Shown piece by piece: positions 43,874 to 54,773 of a DNA stretch of 64,000 nucleotides (position 1 is the first letter of the stretch; each line of letters starts with the position of its first letter). The notes beneath the pieces are model-generated. The model saw only the letters and a program-made list of their open reading frames with translations. It ran no database searches and was not told the DNA's origin. The translations under genes and the position numbers were made by a program. Location: positions 1,586,001-1,650,000 of the forward strand of contig NZ_CP123872.1 of the NCBI RefSeq assembly GCF_031598375.1, given 5' to 3'. Source of the stretch: Temperatibacter marinus (GTDB lineage Bacteria; Pseudomonadota; Alphaproteobacteria; Sphingomonadales; Kordiimonadaceae).

Positions 43874-44983
43874 ATGAGCATTCGTCCATGGAGAGATATT
43901 AGCCGTCGTAAATCCCGCCAGATTATGGTTGGGAATGTGCCAGTGGGTGGAGACGCGCCCATCAGTGTTCAGACCATGACAAATACGCTGACTTCAGACG
44001 CAGGTGCGACAATCGATCAAATACGCCGAGCAGAGGATGCGGGTGTTGATATCGTGCGTGTCTCATGCCCTGATACTGAGAGCACAGCCGCCATGCCTGA
44101 AATTGTACGAGCAGCTAATGTTCCTATTGTTGCGGATATTCATTTTCATTATAAACGGGCTCTAGAAGCGGCAGATGCCGGGGCAGCATGCTTGCGCATT
44201 AACCCTGGAAATATAGGATCAGAAGAGCGTGTACGTGAAGTGATTAGAGCAGCGAAAGCCAATGGATGCTCTATGCGTATTGGGGTGAATGCTGGCTCAC
44301 TTGAAAAACATCTGTTGGATAAATACGGTGAACCTTGTCCAGATGCCTTAGTCGAAAGTGCCCTTGAACATGCGCGTATACTTGAAGACAATGATTTTCA
44401 TGATTTTAAGATCAGTGTGAAGGCTTCAGATGTCTTTCTTGCCGTGGCTGCGTATCAGGGCCTTGCAGACTCAACAGATTATCCTCTTCATCTTGGGATT
44501 ACTGAAGCAGGTGGATTGCGCGGTGGTACAGTTAAATCCTCAATTGGAATGGGGTCACTCCTCTGGGCAGGAATTGGTGATACCATTCGTGTGTCTCTCT
44601 CTGCAGAACCAGAAGAAGAGGTGAAAGTAGGTTATGAAATGCTGAAATCACTTGGCCTTAGGCACCGGGGTGTTCAGATCATCAGTTGCCCAAGTTGCGC
44701 ACGTCAGGCCTTTCCTGTGATTAAAACCGTTGAACTCTTAGAACAAAGATTACAGCATATTCATACTCCAATGTCTCTCTCGATCATTGGCTGTGTAGTG
44801 AATGGCCCAGGCGAAGCCCGTGAGACTGATATCGGGGTGACCGGCGGTGGAAACGGCAATCATATGGTCTACCTCTCAGGAGTGACTGATCATAAAATCA
44901 AAGATGATAATTTTGTTGATCATGTTGTTGGTCTTGTTGAAGCCAAAGCAGCTGAAATTGAAGCTGCTTCAAATCAGTCTTAG
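43874..44983 (+). CDS. ispG: 4-hydroxy-3-methylbut-2-enyl diphosphate synthase IspG
   Basis: 4Fe-4S enzyme of the MEP isoprenoid pathway (369 aa). It converts MEcPP to HMBPP. The cluster ligands lie in [12 protein letters not shown] and [21 protein letters not shown]. The TIM-barrel part begins with [22 protein letters not shown]. The ATG directly follows an AT-rich leader with no strong ribosome site. hisS follows after 23 nt. Confidence 0.97.
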   Translation: MSIRPWRDISRRKSRQIMVGNVPVGGDAPISVQTMTNTLTSDAGATIDQIRRAEDAGVDIVRVSCPDTESTAAMPEIVRAANVPIVADIHFHYKRALEAADAGAACLRINPGNIGSEERVREVIRAAKANGCSMRIGVNAGSLEKHLLDKYGEPCPDALVESALEHARILEDNDFHDFKISVKASDVFLAVAAYQGLADSTDYPLHLGITEAGGLRGGTVKSSIGMGSLLWAGIGDTIRVSLSAEPEEEVKVGYEMLKSLGLRHRGVQIISCPSCARQAFPVIKTVELLEQRLQHIHTPMSLSIIGCVVNGPGEARETDIGVTGGGNGNHMVYLSGVTDHKIKDDNFVDHVVGLVEAKAAEIEAASNQS

Positions 44984-45006
44984 CTAGTCTTATAAAGGAA
45001 ATTGTT

Positions 45007-46254
45007 GTGTCCAAGCTGCAACCAGCGCGGGGAACGCGTGATATCTATGGAGAAGATGCCCGACGCTTTCAAAAAGTGATTGATACCTTTACGGCTGTCG
45101 GAACTTCCTATGGATTTGAATCGATCTCTACGCCGATATTCGAATTCACAGAAGTTTTTAAGCGCCCGCTAGGTGAGACGAGTGATGTCGTTTCAAAGGA
45201 AATGTATACTTTTGAAGATCGGGGCGGCGAAGAGGTGACTCTTCGTCCAGAGTTAACGGCTTCGATCTGTCGTTCATTCATATCCAATGGAATGATGCAA
45301 AATTTACCATGTCGATTTATGTCATGGGGGCCTGCGTTTCGGTATGAGCGGCCGCAGAAGGGTCGGTATCGTCAATTCCATCAAATTGATGCTGAGCTTA
45401 TCGGGCCAGCAGAGCCTGAAGCTGATGTTGATGTTATTGCTATGGCCTATAGAATTTTGGTCACCCTGGGTTTTGCTGATCGTGTGAAACTAAACCTCAA
45501 TACTTTAGGGGATAGCGAAAGCAGGGAAGCATACCGGCAAGAACTTGTGACCTATTTCACAGCATATAAGGATCAACTTTCAGAAGATAGTCAACGCCGT
45601 TTAGAGACCAATCCTCTTCGTATTTTAGATAGCAAGGATGAAGCAGATCAAAAGTTGGTTGTCGACGCCCCTAGATTCTCAGACAGTTTGAATGAGGCTT
45701 CTGTTGATTTCTTTAACCGTGTGCAGGCAGGCCTGACTGCTGCTGGGGTTCCTTTTGATGTGAACGAACGGCTCGTAAGAGGGCTGGACTATTATTGTCA
45801 TACTGCCTTTGAGTTTATAACAGAAAGCCTTGGTGCGCAGGGAACAGTTCTTGCCGGAGGACGCTATGATGGCCTTATCGCTCAACTTGGAGGGCAGCCG
45901 ACGGCTGGGATAGGCTGGGCAGGAGGGATTGAACGCCTTGCTATGATGCTTGATGAGACACCACATGCACCGCGTCCTGTTGTGATGGTTCCGATGGGAG
46001 AGGCAGCAACTGTCAAAGCTATTTCAGTTGCAGAAAAATTGCGGGATGCTGGATTCACTGTCACAAGTGATCGGAGTGGAAATATGAAAAAACGTATGAA
46101 TAGAGCTAACAAGGCTCATGCGTCTTTTGGAATAATCATTGGTGATAATGAACTTGAAAACCATGTAGCTATGGTGAAAAATCTTGATGAGGGTACACAA
46201 GAGGAAGTTGCCTTTGATCAGATCGCAGATTTTATTAAAAGGGCAAACTCATGA
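45007..46254 (+). CDS. hisS: histidyl-tRNA synthetase
   Basis: Class II aminoacyl-tRNA synthetase (415 aa). N-terminal [13 protein letters not shown], motif 2 with [30 protein letters not shown], then [14 protein letters not shown] and [28 protein letters not shown] are the HisRS signatures. The C-terminal anticodon-binding domain follows. It starts with GTG. Its stop overlaps the prfA start (ATGA at 46251-46254). Confidence 0.97.
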   Translation: MSKLQPARGTRDIYGEDARRFQKVIDTFTAVGTSYGFESISTPIFEFTEVFKRPLGETSDVVSKEMYTFEDRGGEEVTLRPELTASICRSFISNGMMQNLPCRFMSWGPAFRYERPQKGRYRQFHQIDAELIGPAEPEADVDVIAMAYRILVTLGFADRVKLNLNTLGDSESREAYRQELVTYFTAYKDQLSEDSQRRLETNPLRILDSKDEADQKLVVDAPRFSDSLNEASVDFFNRVQAGLTAAGVPFDVNERLVRGLDYYCHTAFEFITESLGAQGTVLAGGRYDGLIAQLGGQPTAGIGWAGGIERLAMMLDETPHAPRPVVMVPMGEAATVKAISVAEKLRDAGFTVTSDRSGNMKKRMNRANKAHASFGIIIGDNELENHVAMVKNLDEGTQEEVAFDQIADFIKRANS

Positions 46255-47333
46255 TTAGTGAAGAACGCATCATCCAACTGCTAGATCGCTACGATTATCT
46301 AGCGCATGCCTTGGGCACCCCGGATGAATTTTCAAATGAAGAATTTGTGAAACTCTCGAAAGAATATTCTGATTTAGGCCCCGTGGTCGACATCGCTAAT
46401 GAAGTTCAATCCAATAAGCAGGAAGTCTTAGACCTTCAGGAAATGATTGAGAGCGGCGATGATGCTGAAATGGCCGAACTCGCATCGCTTGAATTGGAAG
46501 ACTTAAAAGATAAGCTACCAGATCTTGAAAAGCGATTGTCCATTGAACTTCTTCCTAAAGATGCTGCCGACGAGCGTTCTGCTATTATCGAAGTTCGGGC
46601 TGGAACTGGTGGGGATGAGGCAGCACTCTTTGCTGGGGATTTACTTCGGATGTATGAGAAATATGCTTCTTCGCAGGGGTGGAAGTTCGAAATTATGGAA
46701 GCCAGTGCAGCAGATGTTGGTGGCTTCAAAGAAGTTTCCGCTTCAGTCTCGGGAAAAGGCGTTTTTGCTAAACTGAAATTTGAAAGCGGTGTTCACCGTG
46801 TTCAACGGGTGCCTGAAACCGAATCTGGAGGGCGTATTCATACGTCTGCTGCAACAGTCGCGGTGATGCCAGAAGCAGAAGATGTGGATATCGATATTCG
46901 TCAAGAAGATATACGAATTGATACAATGCGGGCTTCTGGCGCTGGGGGGCAGCACGTAAACACCACTGACTCTGCCGTGCGTATCACGCACCTTCCTACA
47001 GGAATTGTGGTGACCTCTTCTGAAAAGTCACAGCACCAAAACCGCGATAGAGCGATGAAAGTGTTGCGGGCCCGCCTCTATGAAGCAGAACGTGAGCGCA
47101 TCGTGAACGAGAGGGCCGAAGACCGGAAATCACAAGTGGGATCTGGAGATAGATCTGAACGCATTCGGACTTATAATTTCCCGCAGGGGCGTGTCACAGA
47201 TCATAGAATAAATCTCACCCTTCATAAGTTGGATCAAATACTTGCAGGTGAGGGCTTGATAGAGATGATTGGGGCACTGATTACCGAAGATCAAGCCTTG
47301 AAATTGTCACAGATGGAATCCGGTGGCCTTTAA
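46251..47333 (+). CDS. prfA: peptide chain release factor 1
   Basis: Stop-codon reader for UAA and UAG (360 aa). The peptidyl-hydrolysis GGQ motif lies at residues 232-234 in [17 protein letters not shown], and [27 protein letters not shown] precedes it. The 4-nt overlap with hisS and the TAATG overlap with prmC show a tight operon. PrmC, encoded next, methylates the Gln of this GGQ. Confidence 0.97.
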   Translation: MISEERIIQLLDRYDYLAHALGTPDEFSNEEFVKLSKEYSDLGPVVDIANEVQSNKQEVLDLQEMIESGDDAEMAELASLELEDLKDKLPDLEKRLSIELLPKDAADERSAIIEVRAGTGGDEAALFAGDLLRMYEKYASSQGWKFEIMEASAADVGGFKEVSASVSGKGVFAKLKFESGVHRVQRVPETESGGRIHTSAATVAVMPEAEDVDIDIRQEDIRIDTMRASGAGGQHVNTTDSAVRITHLPTGIVVTSSEKSQHQNRDRAMKVLRARLYEAERERIVNERAEDRKSQVGSGDRSERIRTYNFPQGRVTDHRINLTLHKLDQILAGEGLIEMIGALITEDQALKLSQMESGGL

Positions 47334-48196
47334 TGCCAAGTGTTAGAGGGCTTCTATCTTCTGGGGTGCAGACTCTAGAAAATTCTGGCAGTCATACAGC
47401 TCAGTTGGATGCAGAATATTTGCTGGCTCATGTCCTGGATCTTAAAAAGAGAGCATCGCTCTATCTATATGAGGAAGCTCTGACTGAAAAAGAGACTGCA
47501 CTCTTTCAGCAGTTGATTGATCGGCGCGTCACCCATGAGCCTGTTGCCTATATTATCGGGACAGCTGAATTTTGGTCGTTAACCTTTCATGTAAATGAAG
47601 ATACTCTAATTCCTCGTGCTGATAGTGAAACTGTTGTGGATCACGTTCTATCTGAATTGAAAAAAGATACAGCCCCGCGTATTCTTGATCTTGGAACGGG
47701 CAGCGGATGTTTATTGCTCTCGATTCTTTCTGAAATTCCGATGGCTTATGGAGTTGGTCTTGATATCCATAGGGGAGCGTTAGAATTTGCCAGGAAAAAT
47801 GCAGTTCTGCTCCAATTGGAGCAACGGACATTTTTTCAAGAGAGTGATTGGTTCAATGCGCTTGATGAAACTATAGAAGCCTTTGATTGTATAATCTCTA
47901 ACCCCCCTTATATCCCTAGTCAGGATTGCATGCAGTTGATGCCTGACGTAAAAGACTTTGAACCTCTCAGGGCCTTAGACGGGGGCAAAGACGGACTTCG
48001 CGATTACCGAGTTGTCATAGATAAAGCGCCAAGTTGGCTCAAGTATGGTGGTATATTGGTATTTGAATGTGGAATTGGTCAGGCTGAAGAGATACAGCGT
48101 TTGATGACATCTGCTGGGTATGTAGATGTCAGATGTGTGAAGGATTTACCTGGTGTAGACCGTGTTATCAGCGGAAAATATTTCAACAATTCATAA
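47333..48196 (+). CDS. prmC: release factor glutamine methyltransferase PrmC
   Basis: SAM-dependent enzyme (287 aa) that methylates the GGQ glutamine of RF1 and RF2. Motif I is ILDLGTGSGCLLLSILSEIP, and the catalytic NPPYIPSQD (NPPY) motif is intact. An N-terminal helical substrate-binding domain covers residues 1-75. Its ATG overlaps the prfA stop by one base. No strong terminator is visible after it. Confidence 0.96.
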   Translation: MPSVRGLLSSGVQTLENSGSHTAQLDAEYLLAHVLDLKKRASLYLYEEALTEKETALFQQLIDRRVTHEPVAYIIGTAEFWSLTFHVNEDTLIPRADSETVVDHVLSELKKDTAPRILDLGTGSGCLLLSILSEIPMAYGVGLDIHRGALEFARKNAVLLQLEQRTFFQESDWFNALDETIEAFDCIISNPPYIPSQDCMQLMPDVKDFEPLRALDGGKDGLRDYRVVIDKAPSWLKYGGILVFECGIGQAEEIQRLMTSAGYVDVRCVKDLPGVDRVISGKYFNNS

Positions 48197-48369
48197 TATT
48201 TTATTTTTTACTTGGATTCACAGAAGTCAGAGGCTAATGTGAGTTATCCATTAAAAAGATCACCTAAGGGTGAAAAGATCTAAGATACAATTTAATTACG
48301 ATGCGGGTATGAACTGCAACACTGTCTTAGAATGGACTTTTATCATAAAATTACTGTTGGTATTCACAT

Positions 48370-49032
48370 ATGAAACAGAACCAAGGTGGGCGCAACAAAG
48401 GGCGTTCAAGATCAACAGGTCGTAATAACAGACCTGTTAATAAATCTAAAAATCACTCAGCAGGAAATCGCCGTGACAACAAAGTCAAAGGTAATCCTAA
48501 GCAATTGCTGGAAAAGTATAAAACTCAGGCTCGCGAAGCTGCTCAAACTGGTGACCGCGTGCAGGAAGAATATTACTATCAGTTTGCAGAGCATTATCAG
48601 CGCGTGATCAATGAGCATTTCCCTAATCAACGTCAGAATAATCGACAGGAAGAAAATCCTGAAGCGGATGAGGATGTGTCTGGCGAAACTCAGAATTCTG
48701 AACAGTCTGATGATCAATCAGATCGTCAAGAGTCGCGTAATCCACGCTCTAAGGGACGGGGACGCGGACAGCAAAGGGGGCGGCGCAAACCTTCAGAAGA
48801 CACAACGAAAGAGACTGTTGACCCTGCAGAGCAAAGTCAACCTTCTCTAGAATATCCTGAAGAAATGTTGTCAGACATTCCTCAGGCTCAGAGAGTTGAT
48901 GATACAGCTGAGCTGGTTGGCGAAGAAGTCAAAAAGCCTACGAGACGAGGACGCCCCAAAAAGAAAAGTCCTCCCGTAGAGGAAAATTTAACGCTCTCTC
49001 TTGATCAATCCGACGGAGATGAAGCAGCTTAA
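48370..49032 (+). CDS. DUF4167 domain protein, probable RNA-binding
   Basis: Protein of 220 aa. The DUF4167 core is GNPKQLLEKYKTQAREAAQTGDRVQEEYYYQFAEHYQRVINE (about residues 41-82). It is flanked by very basic Arg/Asn/Gly-rich ends (NKGRSRSTGRNNRPVNKSK and RSKGRGRGQQRGRRK). The acidic C-terminus contains TRRGRPKKKSPP, an AT-hook-like stretch. Function unknown; composition suggests nucleic acid binding. This gene typically lies between prmC and clpB in alphaproteobacteria. Confidence 0.9.
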   Translation: MKQNQGGRNKGRSRSTGRNNRPVNKSKNHSAGNRRDNKVKGNPKQLLEKYKTQAREAAQTGDRVQEEYYYQFAEHYQRVINEHFPNQRQNNRQEENPEADEDVSGETQNSEQSDDQSDRQESRNPRSKGRGRGQQRGRRKPSEDTTKETVDPAEQSQPSLEYPEEMLSDIPQAQRVDDTAELVGEEVKKPTRRGRPKKKSPPVEENLTLSLDQSDGDEAA

Positions 49033-49038
49033 AGAAGA

Positions 49039-49069
49039 AAGCGATCAGGTAGTCTGGTCGCTTTTTTGT
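49039..49069 (+). terminator. intrinsic terminator after DUF4167 gene
   Basis: AAGCGATCAG (49039-49048) pairs with CTGGTCGCTT (49054-49063) with one T-G pair, followed by TTTTTTGTTTT. Strong form. Confidence 0.85.
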
Positions 49070-49204
49070 TTTATTCTCCCCTTGTAAGTTTCTCTGGAAT
49101 GACCAAATAAGAGATATACAGAATGCCAAAATATGGGTTCTGTCCTATGACATAGTGGATCTATCGCTTCAAAGAAGGGTGGAACAGAATTAGGGGTAAT
49201 ATTG

Positions 49205-51790
49205 ATGAACATGGAAAATTATACTGACCGCGCTCGTGGTTTTATTCAGGCTGCTCAAACGATTGCTATTCGCGAAGGGCACCAGAAATTCTTACCTGAG
49301 CATATCTTAAAAGCTTTGATGGATGATAAAGAAGGTTTTGCCTCCAATCTTGTAAAAAAGGCAGGTGGAGATGCCACTGCGTTATCAGGCTTGGTTACGA
49401 ATGAATTAAATAAATTGCCTAAAGTCGAAGGGGGTGGGGCTGGTCAACTCTATATGGATAGTATGACGGCCAAGTTTTTCGCCAAAGCAGAGGAAGTTGC
49501 TGAAAAGGCGGGCGATAGTTTTGTGACAACGGAACGATTGTTGCTGGCGCTGATTTTAACACCGAAGTGTGATTCAGGAAAATTTATGATGCAATCAGGG
49601 GTACAGCCTGATGCTCTCAATCAAGCGATTAACGATTTACGTGGAGGCCGAACAGCACAAAGTGCGAGCAGCGAAGATACATATGATGCCTTAAATAAAT
49701 ATGCTCAAAATCTGACAGAGCGAGCTGAAGCAGGCAAGCTAGATCCAGTGATCGGGCGAGATGAAGAAATTCGCCGCACTGTACAAGTTTTATCACGCCG
49801 TACTAAGAATAATCCTGTTTTGATTGGTGAGCCTGGTGTGGGGAAAACAGCTATAGCTGAAGGCCTTGCGCTGCGGATTGCGAATGGAGATGTGCCAGAC
49901 AGCTTACGGGACCGTCGCATCATGGCACTCGATATGGGGCAGCTTATTGCCGGAGCAAAGTTTCGCGGCGAATTCGAGGAAAGACTAAAGGCTGTCCTGA
50001 ATGAAGTTTCACATGCGGACGGAGATGTGATTTTATTCATTGATGAGATGCATACTTTGGTTGGCGCAGGAAAGTCGGATGGCGCTATGGATGCCTCTAA
50101 TTTGCTTAAACCTGCGTTAGCGCGAGGCGAATTGCATTGTATCGGGGCTACCACTTTGGACGAATATCGAAAATATGTTGAAAAGGACGCAGCATTAGAA
50201 CGCCGTTTTCAACCTGTTCAGATCGACGAACCAAATGTGGAAGATACAATTTCCATTCTTCGTGGATTAAAAGAAAAATACGAATTACACCACGGTGTGC
50301 GAATTACCGACGGTGCTCTTGTTTCTTCCGCAATGCTTTCAAATCGCTATATTACGGATCGATTTTTGCCAGACAAGGCGATCGACCTGATGGACGAAGC
50401 GGCCTCGCGCCTCCGAATGGAAACAGAAAGTAAACCAGAAGCCATTGACGAGTTAGACAGGAAAATCGTTCAATTGAAAATAGAGCGAGAAGCCTTGAAA
50501 AAAGAAACAGATGACGGCTCAAGAGACCGGCTCGAGGAATTACAAAGTGAGTTGTCTACTCTTGAAAGCGAGTCATCTGAACTGACGGGACGCTGGCAAG
50601 CTGAGAAAGATAAAATTCTCGGTGAGAAAGACTTGAAAGCAGAACTTGAGGCAGCGCGAATTACCCTAGAACAAGCCCAGCGTTCTGGCGACTATGCCAA
50701 AGCGGGTGAGCTACAACACGGGGTCATTCCAATCCTGGAAGAGAAAATTTCGCAGGCCAGTGATACAACTGTTCAATCCATGCTTCGTGAAGAAGTGACA
50801 AGTGATGATATAGCTGCTGTTGTATCTAGGTGGACGGGTGTGCCTGTGGACAGGATGCTTGAAGGAGAACGAGATAAGCTTCTTCGTATGGAACAGTCCT
50901 TAGCGGGGCGTGTGATCGGTCAACAAGAGGCTGTCGAAGCGGTTTCAAAAAGTGTTCGCCGCTCTCGAGCCGGCCTTCAAGACCCCAATCGTCCGCTGGG
51001 GAGTTTCCTCTTTCTTGGGCCCACAGGCGTTGGAAAAACAGAATTAACTAAGGCCCTTGCGACTTTTCTGTTCGACGACGATACAGCAATGCTAAGGCTT
51101 GATATGTCTGAGTATATGGAGAAGCATTCTGTTGCGAGATTGATAGGAGCACCGCCAGGCTATGTGGGGTATGATGAAGGCGGTGTTCTAACAGAATCCA
51201 TTCGCAGAAAGCCCTATCAAGTCATTCTTTTTGATGAAGTCGAAAAGGCGCATGGGGATGTCTTTAATATTCTGCTTCAGGTTCTAGACGATGGCCGATT
51301 AACAGATGGACAAGGGCGCACAGTAGATTTTACGAATAGCTTGATTATTTTAACGTCAAATCTGGGATCTCAGCGTATTGCAGCTTTGCCTGATGGTGCT
51401 GAAGTTGAAGGGGTGCGAGATGACGTTATGGAAGTGGTGCGGGCTCATTTTAGACCCGAGTTTCTTAATCGGTTAGATGAGACGATCCTTTTTCACCGGC
51501 TCGACAAAAGTCATATGAGCGGCATTGTAGAGATACAGTTGCAGATTTTGAATGCTCGATTAAAGGACAGGAAAATATCTATGAATTTGGATGAGCCATC
51601 TAAAATATGGCTTGCAGAAAATGGATATGACCCGGTCTACGGTGCGCGCCCATTGAAGCGAGCCATTCAGCGCTATGTGCAAGACCCCTTGGCTGAAATG
51701 ATTCTAAAGGGAGAGGCGAAGAGCGGAGATCATATAGAGATCTCTGTCTCTAAAGATGCACTATCTTTTAGGGTGAATGTCCTAGATTAA
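49205..51790 (+). CDS. clpB: ATP-dependent chaperone ClpB
   Basis: Hsp100 disaggregase (861 aa) working with DnaK. It has an N-terminal Clp domain, AAA1 with Walker [14 protein letters not shown], a coiled-coil middle domain (about residues 405-525) and AAA2 with [13 protein letters not shown] and [30 protein letters not shown]. No ClpP-binding loop is seen. The ATG at 49205 follows ttagggg; a TTG three bases earlier is in frame. A heat-shock promoter could not be identified with confidence in the 130 nt upstream. Confidence 0.97.
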   Translation: MNMENYTDRARGFIQAAQTIAIREGHQKFLPEHILKALMDDKEGFASNLVKKAGGDATALSGLVTNELNKLPKVEGGGAGQLYMDSMTAKFFAKAEEVAEKAGDSFVTTERLLLALILTPKCDSGKFMMQSGVQPDALNQAINDLRGGRTAQSASSEDTYDALNKYAQNLTERAEAGKLDPVIGRDEEIRRTVQVLSRRTKNNPVLIGEPGVGKTAIAEGLALRIANGDVPDSLRDRRIMALDMGQLIAGAKFRGEFEERLKAVLNEVSHADGDVILFIDEMHTLVGAGKSDGAMDASNLLKPALARGELHCIGATTLDEYRKYVEKDAALERRFQPVQIDEPNVEDTISILRGLKEKYELHHGVRITDGALVSSAMLSNRYITDRFLPDKAIDLMDEAASRLRMETESKPEAIDELDRKIVQLKIEREALKKETDDGSRDRLEELQSELSTLESESSELTGRWQAEKDKILGEKDLKAELEAARITLEQAQRSGDYAKAGELQHGVIPILEEKISQASDTTVQSMLREEVTSDDIAAVVSRWTGVPVDRMLEGERDKLLRMEQSLAGRVIGQQEAVEAVSKSVRRSRAGLQDPNRPLGSFLFLGPTGVGKTELTKALATFLFDDDTAMLRLDMSEYMEKHSVARLIGAPPGYVGYDEGGVLTESIRRKPYQVILFDEVEKAHGDVFNILLQVLDDGRLTDGQGRTVDFTNSLIILTSNLGSQRIAALPDGAEVEGVRDDVMEVVRAHFRPEFLNRLDETILFHRLDKSHMSGIVEIQLQILNARLKDRKISMNLDEPSKIWLAENGYDPVYGARPLKRAIQRYVQDPLAEMILKGEAKSGDHIEISVSKDALSFRVNVLD

Positions 51791-51843
51791 GGTAAAAAAA
51801 CTGTATGAGCGCCTAATTTTGGGAAAATTGCACTTATGTATTA

Positions 51844-51890
51844 TTGACACCCCTGCCACATATCCTTTCTTATACGGAAGATTGGCGGGG
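51844..51890 (+). promoter_or_regulatory. consensus -35 and hairpin before the PAS/receiver gene
   Basis: TTGACA (51844-51849) is a perfect -35 consensus, but the -10 is poor: TTCTTA at 17 nt, or TATACG at 21 nt. CCCC-GCCA (51850-51858, with one bulged T) can pair with TGGCGGGG (51883-51890). The gene starts at 51902. Confidence 0.3.
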
Positions 51891-51901
51891 AGTGTGTTTT
51901 A

Positions 51902-52930
51902 ATGAAGCACGAGTTAACAATAAAATTCTTTGAAATGTGGTCTGGTAAGAGAGGAGATCTAGGGTTTCCTCAGCTTGATGAGTTCACAGAAGATGATCTT
52001 GCATTGTATGACGGGCAAGATTGCCTTCTTGTTTTAAGAGATGAAGGTCTTTACTACGAGCGCGTTGCCCCGAAAGTGCAAGATGTCTTAGAGACTGATA
52101 TTTCAGAGATTGAGATCTTTGATGTTTTTCCCGCAGCGGTTCAAAATATTCAACGCGACATGCTTCGATTTGCCTTTCAAGAGCAAATCGGGGTGCACCG
52201 TATTTCTCGCGTCTGGTATGGCCATCGTCATAAGGATGTGGAATGGATCTTTTTACCAATCCTCGATAAGGAGGAATTAAAATATCTTGGCCTTTCAGTT
52301 GCTTTTACGGCCTATCATGAACGAGATATAGCGGTTGTCGATCATCAATCTTTAGAACGTATTATTTTTCAAAATTATTTATCCCTTGGGAAACGAGTCT
52401 CTCTCAAGGCTCTTTCCGCAGAGGCTCGATCCTACCTGGCTACTATGAGAACGACTGTCTGTATTGATAACCAAGAACAGGTGGTTAGAAATGAAGTCGC
52501 CCTTGGGAAAGCTGCAGAAATTGCGGCTCAAGCCTCTCGGCCGAATGTTGTGATAGTTGGATCCATGTATGATGTGCTCCCTTTTATCGGTCGATTGGGG
52601 CGGCGGTATAATTTAAAAGTTGTTGAATCAGCCCTGGAGGCTGCTGAAATCATAGCACTCGACAGTATTGATGTGCTGTTGATCAGCGAATTGATTCCAG
52701 ATGGCAGCTCTGGGCTTGATCTCTTATCTAAAGCACAAGAGGAGAAGCCTAACAGCGGCTACGTTATGATTTTGGAGAACCGTGAGGGAGCCTTGGATCA
52801 GGTCCTTACAATCGAAGGGCACGAAGTACATTGTTTAGTAAAGCCTTTGGGGGAATTTGCTCTACGAAAAGCAATCGACGACTCTTATAAGAAAATGAAT
52901 ATCATAGAGCGTAGGAAATTACTGGGCTAA
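51902..52930 (+). CDS. PAS_5-like protein with C-terminal pseudo-receiver domain
   Basis: Protein of 342 aa. The N-terminal part (about residues 5-150) resembles a PAS_5 sensor domain (IKFFEMWSGKRGDLGFPQLDEFTEDDLALY, then VHRISRVWYGHR). The C-terminal part (about 217-335) has the order of a response-regulator receiver: VVIVGSMYDVLPFIGRL, then IDVLLISELIPDGSSGLDLL, then CLVKPLGEFALRKAI. The position of the phospho-accepting Asp is Ser262, while Pro266, Asp267 and Lys314 fit the receiver pattern. Phosphorylation is therefore unlikely and the domain may act by binding. It lies 53 nt before the TPR/oxygenase gene. Confidence 0.7.
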   Translation: MKHELTIKFFEMWSGKRGDLGFPQLDEFTEDDLALYDGQDCLLVLRDEGLYYERVAPKVQDVLETDISEIEIFDVFPAAVQNIQRDMLRFAFQEQIGVHRISRVWYGHRHKDVEWIFLPILDKEELKYLGLSVAFTAYHERDIAVVDHQSLERIIFQNYLSLGKRVSLKALSAEARSYLATMRTTVCIDNQEQVVRNEVALGKAAEIAAQASRPNVVIVGSMYDVLPFIGRLGRRYNLKVVESALEAAEIIALDSIDVLLISELIPDGSSGLDLLSKAQEEKPNSGYVMILENREGALDQVLTIEGHEVHCLVKPLGEFALRKAIDDSYKKMNIIERRKLLG

Positions 52931-52983
52931 TACACTATTTCCTTATATGGTTTTGAAAAAACAATCATATAAAGAAAGCGGTC

Positions 52984-54696
52984 ATGGATACTATTGAGAC
53001 AAGAGTACAACAAGCCTATCAATCCTTGCAGGCAGGTCGGTTTTCAGAAGCTGAGCAAAGGGCCAGATCTGCCCTTTCTCAAGCGCCGCGTGATGTGAAT
53101 GCTTTGCATCTCTGTGCTCTAGCTTGTCAGGCAACAGGCAAAGCTCAGGAAGCAATTGACCTCTTTGAACAGACATTGGACGTTCAGTTTACTCAATTGC
53201 AAGTGGTCCAAAATTACCTGAATTATTTAATGCAGTTAGGCCTTTATGGGCAAATTCAATCGCTTATGAAGCGTGCTGTGGCCGTTTGGAGTAATAATTA
53301 TCAATTCCATGTGTATCACGGCATCAGTTTGAAGGAGCTGAAACGGTTTGAAGAATCTGTTGAGGCTTATGATCAAGCACTTAAGATAAAGCCCAACGAT
53401 AAAGTTGCTCTGCATAATAAAGGAGTATCGCTAAGGCTACATCAAAAACCTAAAGAAGCCCTTGCTTGTTATCAAAAAATACCAGGGGGCGATAAAATTG
53501 CAGAACTGCGACTGAACAGAGGCTGTGCTCTGATGGACCTACAAGACTATGAGAAGGCAGAGTGTGAATTTGATGCCGCTCTAGCCCTTAATCCTGCTTT
53601 GACCGATGCCCATGAAAACCTCAATAAACTATATTGGGAATATGAAAAAACTGACAAAGTCATGTCTACCTATACTTTGGGGCTACAAAAAGCAGACAGT
53701 GAAACTATGCGGCTATCGTATATTTCACAATTGCTCAACATTGGTCAGGATGATAAAGCAGAAGAGTCGATAAAGAAGGCGATATCTAAATTTGGGGAGG
53801 TGCCTGGCCTCAATCATATACATGGACGGTTGTTTGCAAAGAAGGGCGATCATGAGGCTGCTGTTCGCTTGACAGAGAAGGCGTTAGACCAAATTCCAAA
53901 TGTCCCTAGATATCGACTGGACATGGCGAGCAACCTAATTTGTCTGGGGCGCTATGAAGAAGCTCTTACTCATTTGGATTATGCAGAGCAAATGACGCCA
54001 GATGATCAGGAATTATGGGCCTATAAAGGGACGTGTTGGCGCCTGTTAGGGGATGCTAAGCATAAATGGCTCAATGATTATGACCAACTGGTACGAGGGG
54101 TTCAGCTACCTGTTCCGGAAGGCTATGAGACCTTAGAGCATTTCATGAAAACAATGTCCGAACAGATCAAGCTTTTCCATGAAACTAAGACACATCCTCT
54201 TGACCAGAGTCTTCGGAATGGGACTCAGTCGTCTTTTTTCCTTCTGGGGCATGAGAGTAAAATCATACAAGACTTTAGAAGATCACTGAGTGAAGCGGTT
54301 AGCACCTATTTAGCGTCAATGCCGAGAGATGCAACACATCCTTTCCTACGGCGGATATCTGAAGCAACGAATTTCACATTTTCGGGCAGCTGGTCAGTGA
54401 GACTAAAAAGTGAAGGCTTTCATGTTAATCATATGCATCCCGAAGGGTGGCTTTCAGGGCCCAGTTATATTGATGTGCCTGAAGCAATCTATAAAGAGGA
54501 TCCAAAGCGGGCAGGGTGGGTGAAGTTTGGAGAGACAGGCCTTAACCTGGACCCCAGTCTTGAAGTTGTCGAGAAGGCAGTTTGTCCAGAAGTTGGATTG
54601 GTTGTTTTCTTTCCTAGCTACATTTGGCACGGAACATATCCTTTTGAAAGCAATCAGTATCGTACTACAGCGCCTATGGATGTTATGCCAGCGTGA
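52984..54696 (+). CDS. TPR protein with C-terminal 2OG-Fe(II) oxygenase domain
   Basis: Protein of 570 aa. Residues about 5-360 hold several TPR units (for example EAYDQALKIKPNDKVALHNKGVSLRL, then ECEFDAALALNPALTDAHENLNKLY). The C-terminal 110 residues match the putative 2OG-FeII_Oxy_5 family, with NHMHPEGWLSGPSYIDVP (His483, His485), FFPSYIWHGTYPFES (His549) and Arg560. These are the expected iron and 2-oxoglutarate ligands, so catalysis looks possible. Substrate unknown. The end MPA and the stop lie inside a 16-bp tandem repeat. It may be cotranscribed with the PAS/pseudo-receiver gene. Confidence 0.85.
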   Translation: MDTIETRVQQAYQSLQAGRFSEAEQRARSALSQAPRDVNALHLCALACQATGKAQEAIDLFEQTLDVQFTQLQVVQNYLNYLMQLGLYGQIQSLMKRAVAVWSNNYQFHVYHGISLKELKRFEESVEAYDQALKIKPNDKVALHNKGVSLRLHQKPKEALACYQKIPGGDKIAELRLNRGCALMDLQDYEKAECEFDAALALNPALTDAHENLNKLYWEYEKTDKVMSTYTLGLQKADSETMRLSYISQLLNIGQDDKAEESIKKAISKFGEVPGLNHIHGRLFAKKGDHEAAVRLTEKALDQIPNVPRYRLDMASNLICLGRYEEALTHLDYAEQMTPDDQELWAYKGTCWRLLGDAKHKWLNDYDQLVRGVQLPVPEGYETLEHFMKTMSEQIKLFHETKTHPLDQSLRNGTQSSFFLLGHESKIIQDFRRSLSEAVSTYLASMPRDATHPFLRRISEATNFTFSGSWSVRLKSEGFHVNHMHPEGWLSGPSYIDVPEAIYKEDPKRAGWVKFGETGLNLDPSLEVVEKAVCPEVGLVVFFPSYIWHGTYPFESNQYRTTAPMDVMPA

Positions 54697-54746
54697 TGTG
54701 ATGCCAGCGTGATGTGATGCCAGCGTGATGTGATGCCAGCGTGATT
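54685..54746. repeat. 16-bp tandem repeat over the TPR gene stop codon
   Basis: ATGCCAGCGTGATGTG is repeated directly: copies start at 54685, 54701 and 54717, plus a 13-nt partial copy at 54733. Every copy contains ATG-CCA-GCG-TGA. Because 16 is not a multiple of three, the TGA moves to a new reading frame in each copy. The first copy encodes the last residues and stop of the upstream gene. Confidence 0.95.
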
Positions 54747-54773
54747 CCTTTTTATTTATAAAGTCTTAAGCAT

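Noticed and set aside
49070..49204. Heat-shock (RpoH) promoter for clpB
   Set aside because: A CTTG exists but no matching -10 at acceptable spacing, so I cannot support it.
54685..54746. CRISPR array
   Set aside because: The copies are directly adjacent, with no unique spacers, and there are no cas genes.
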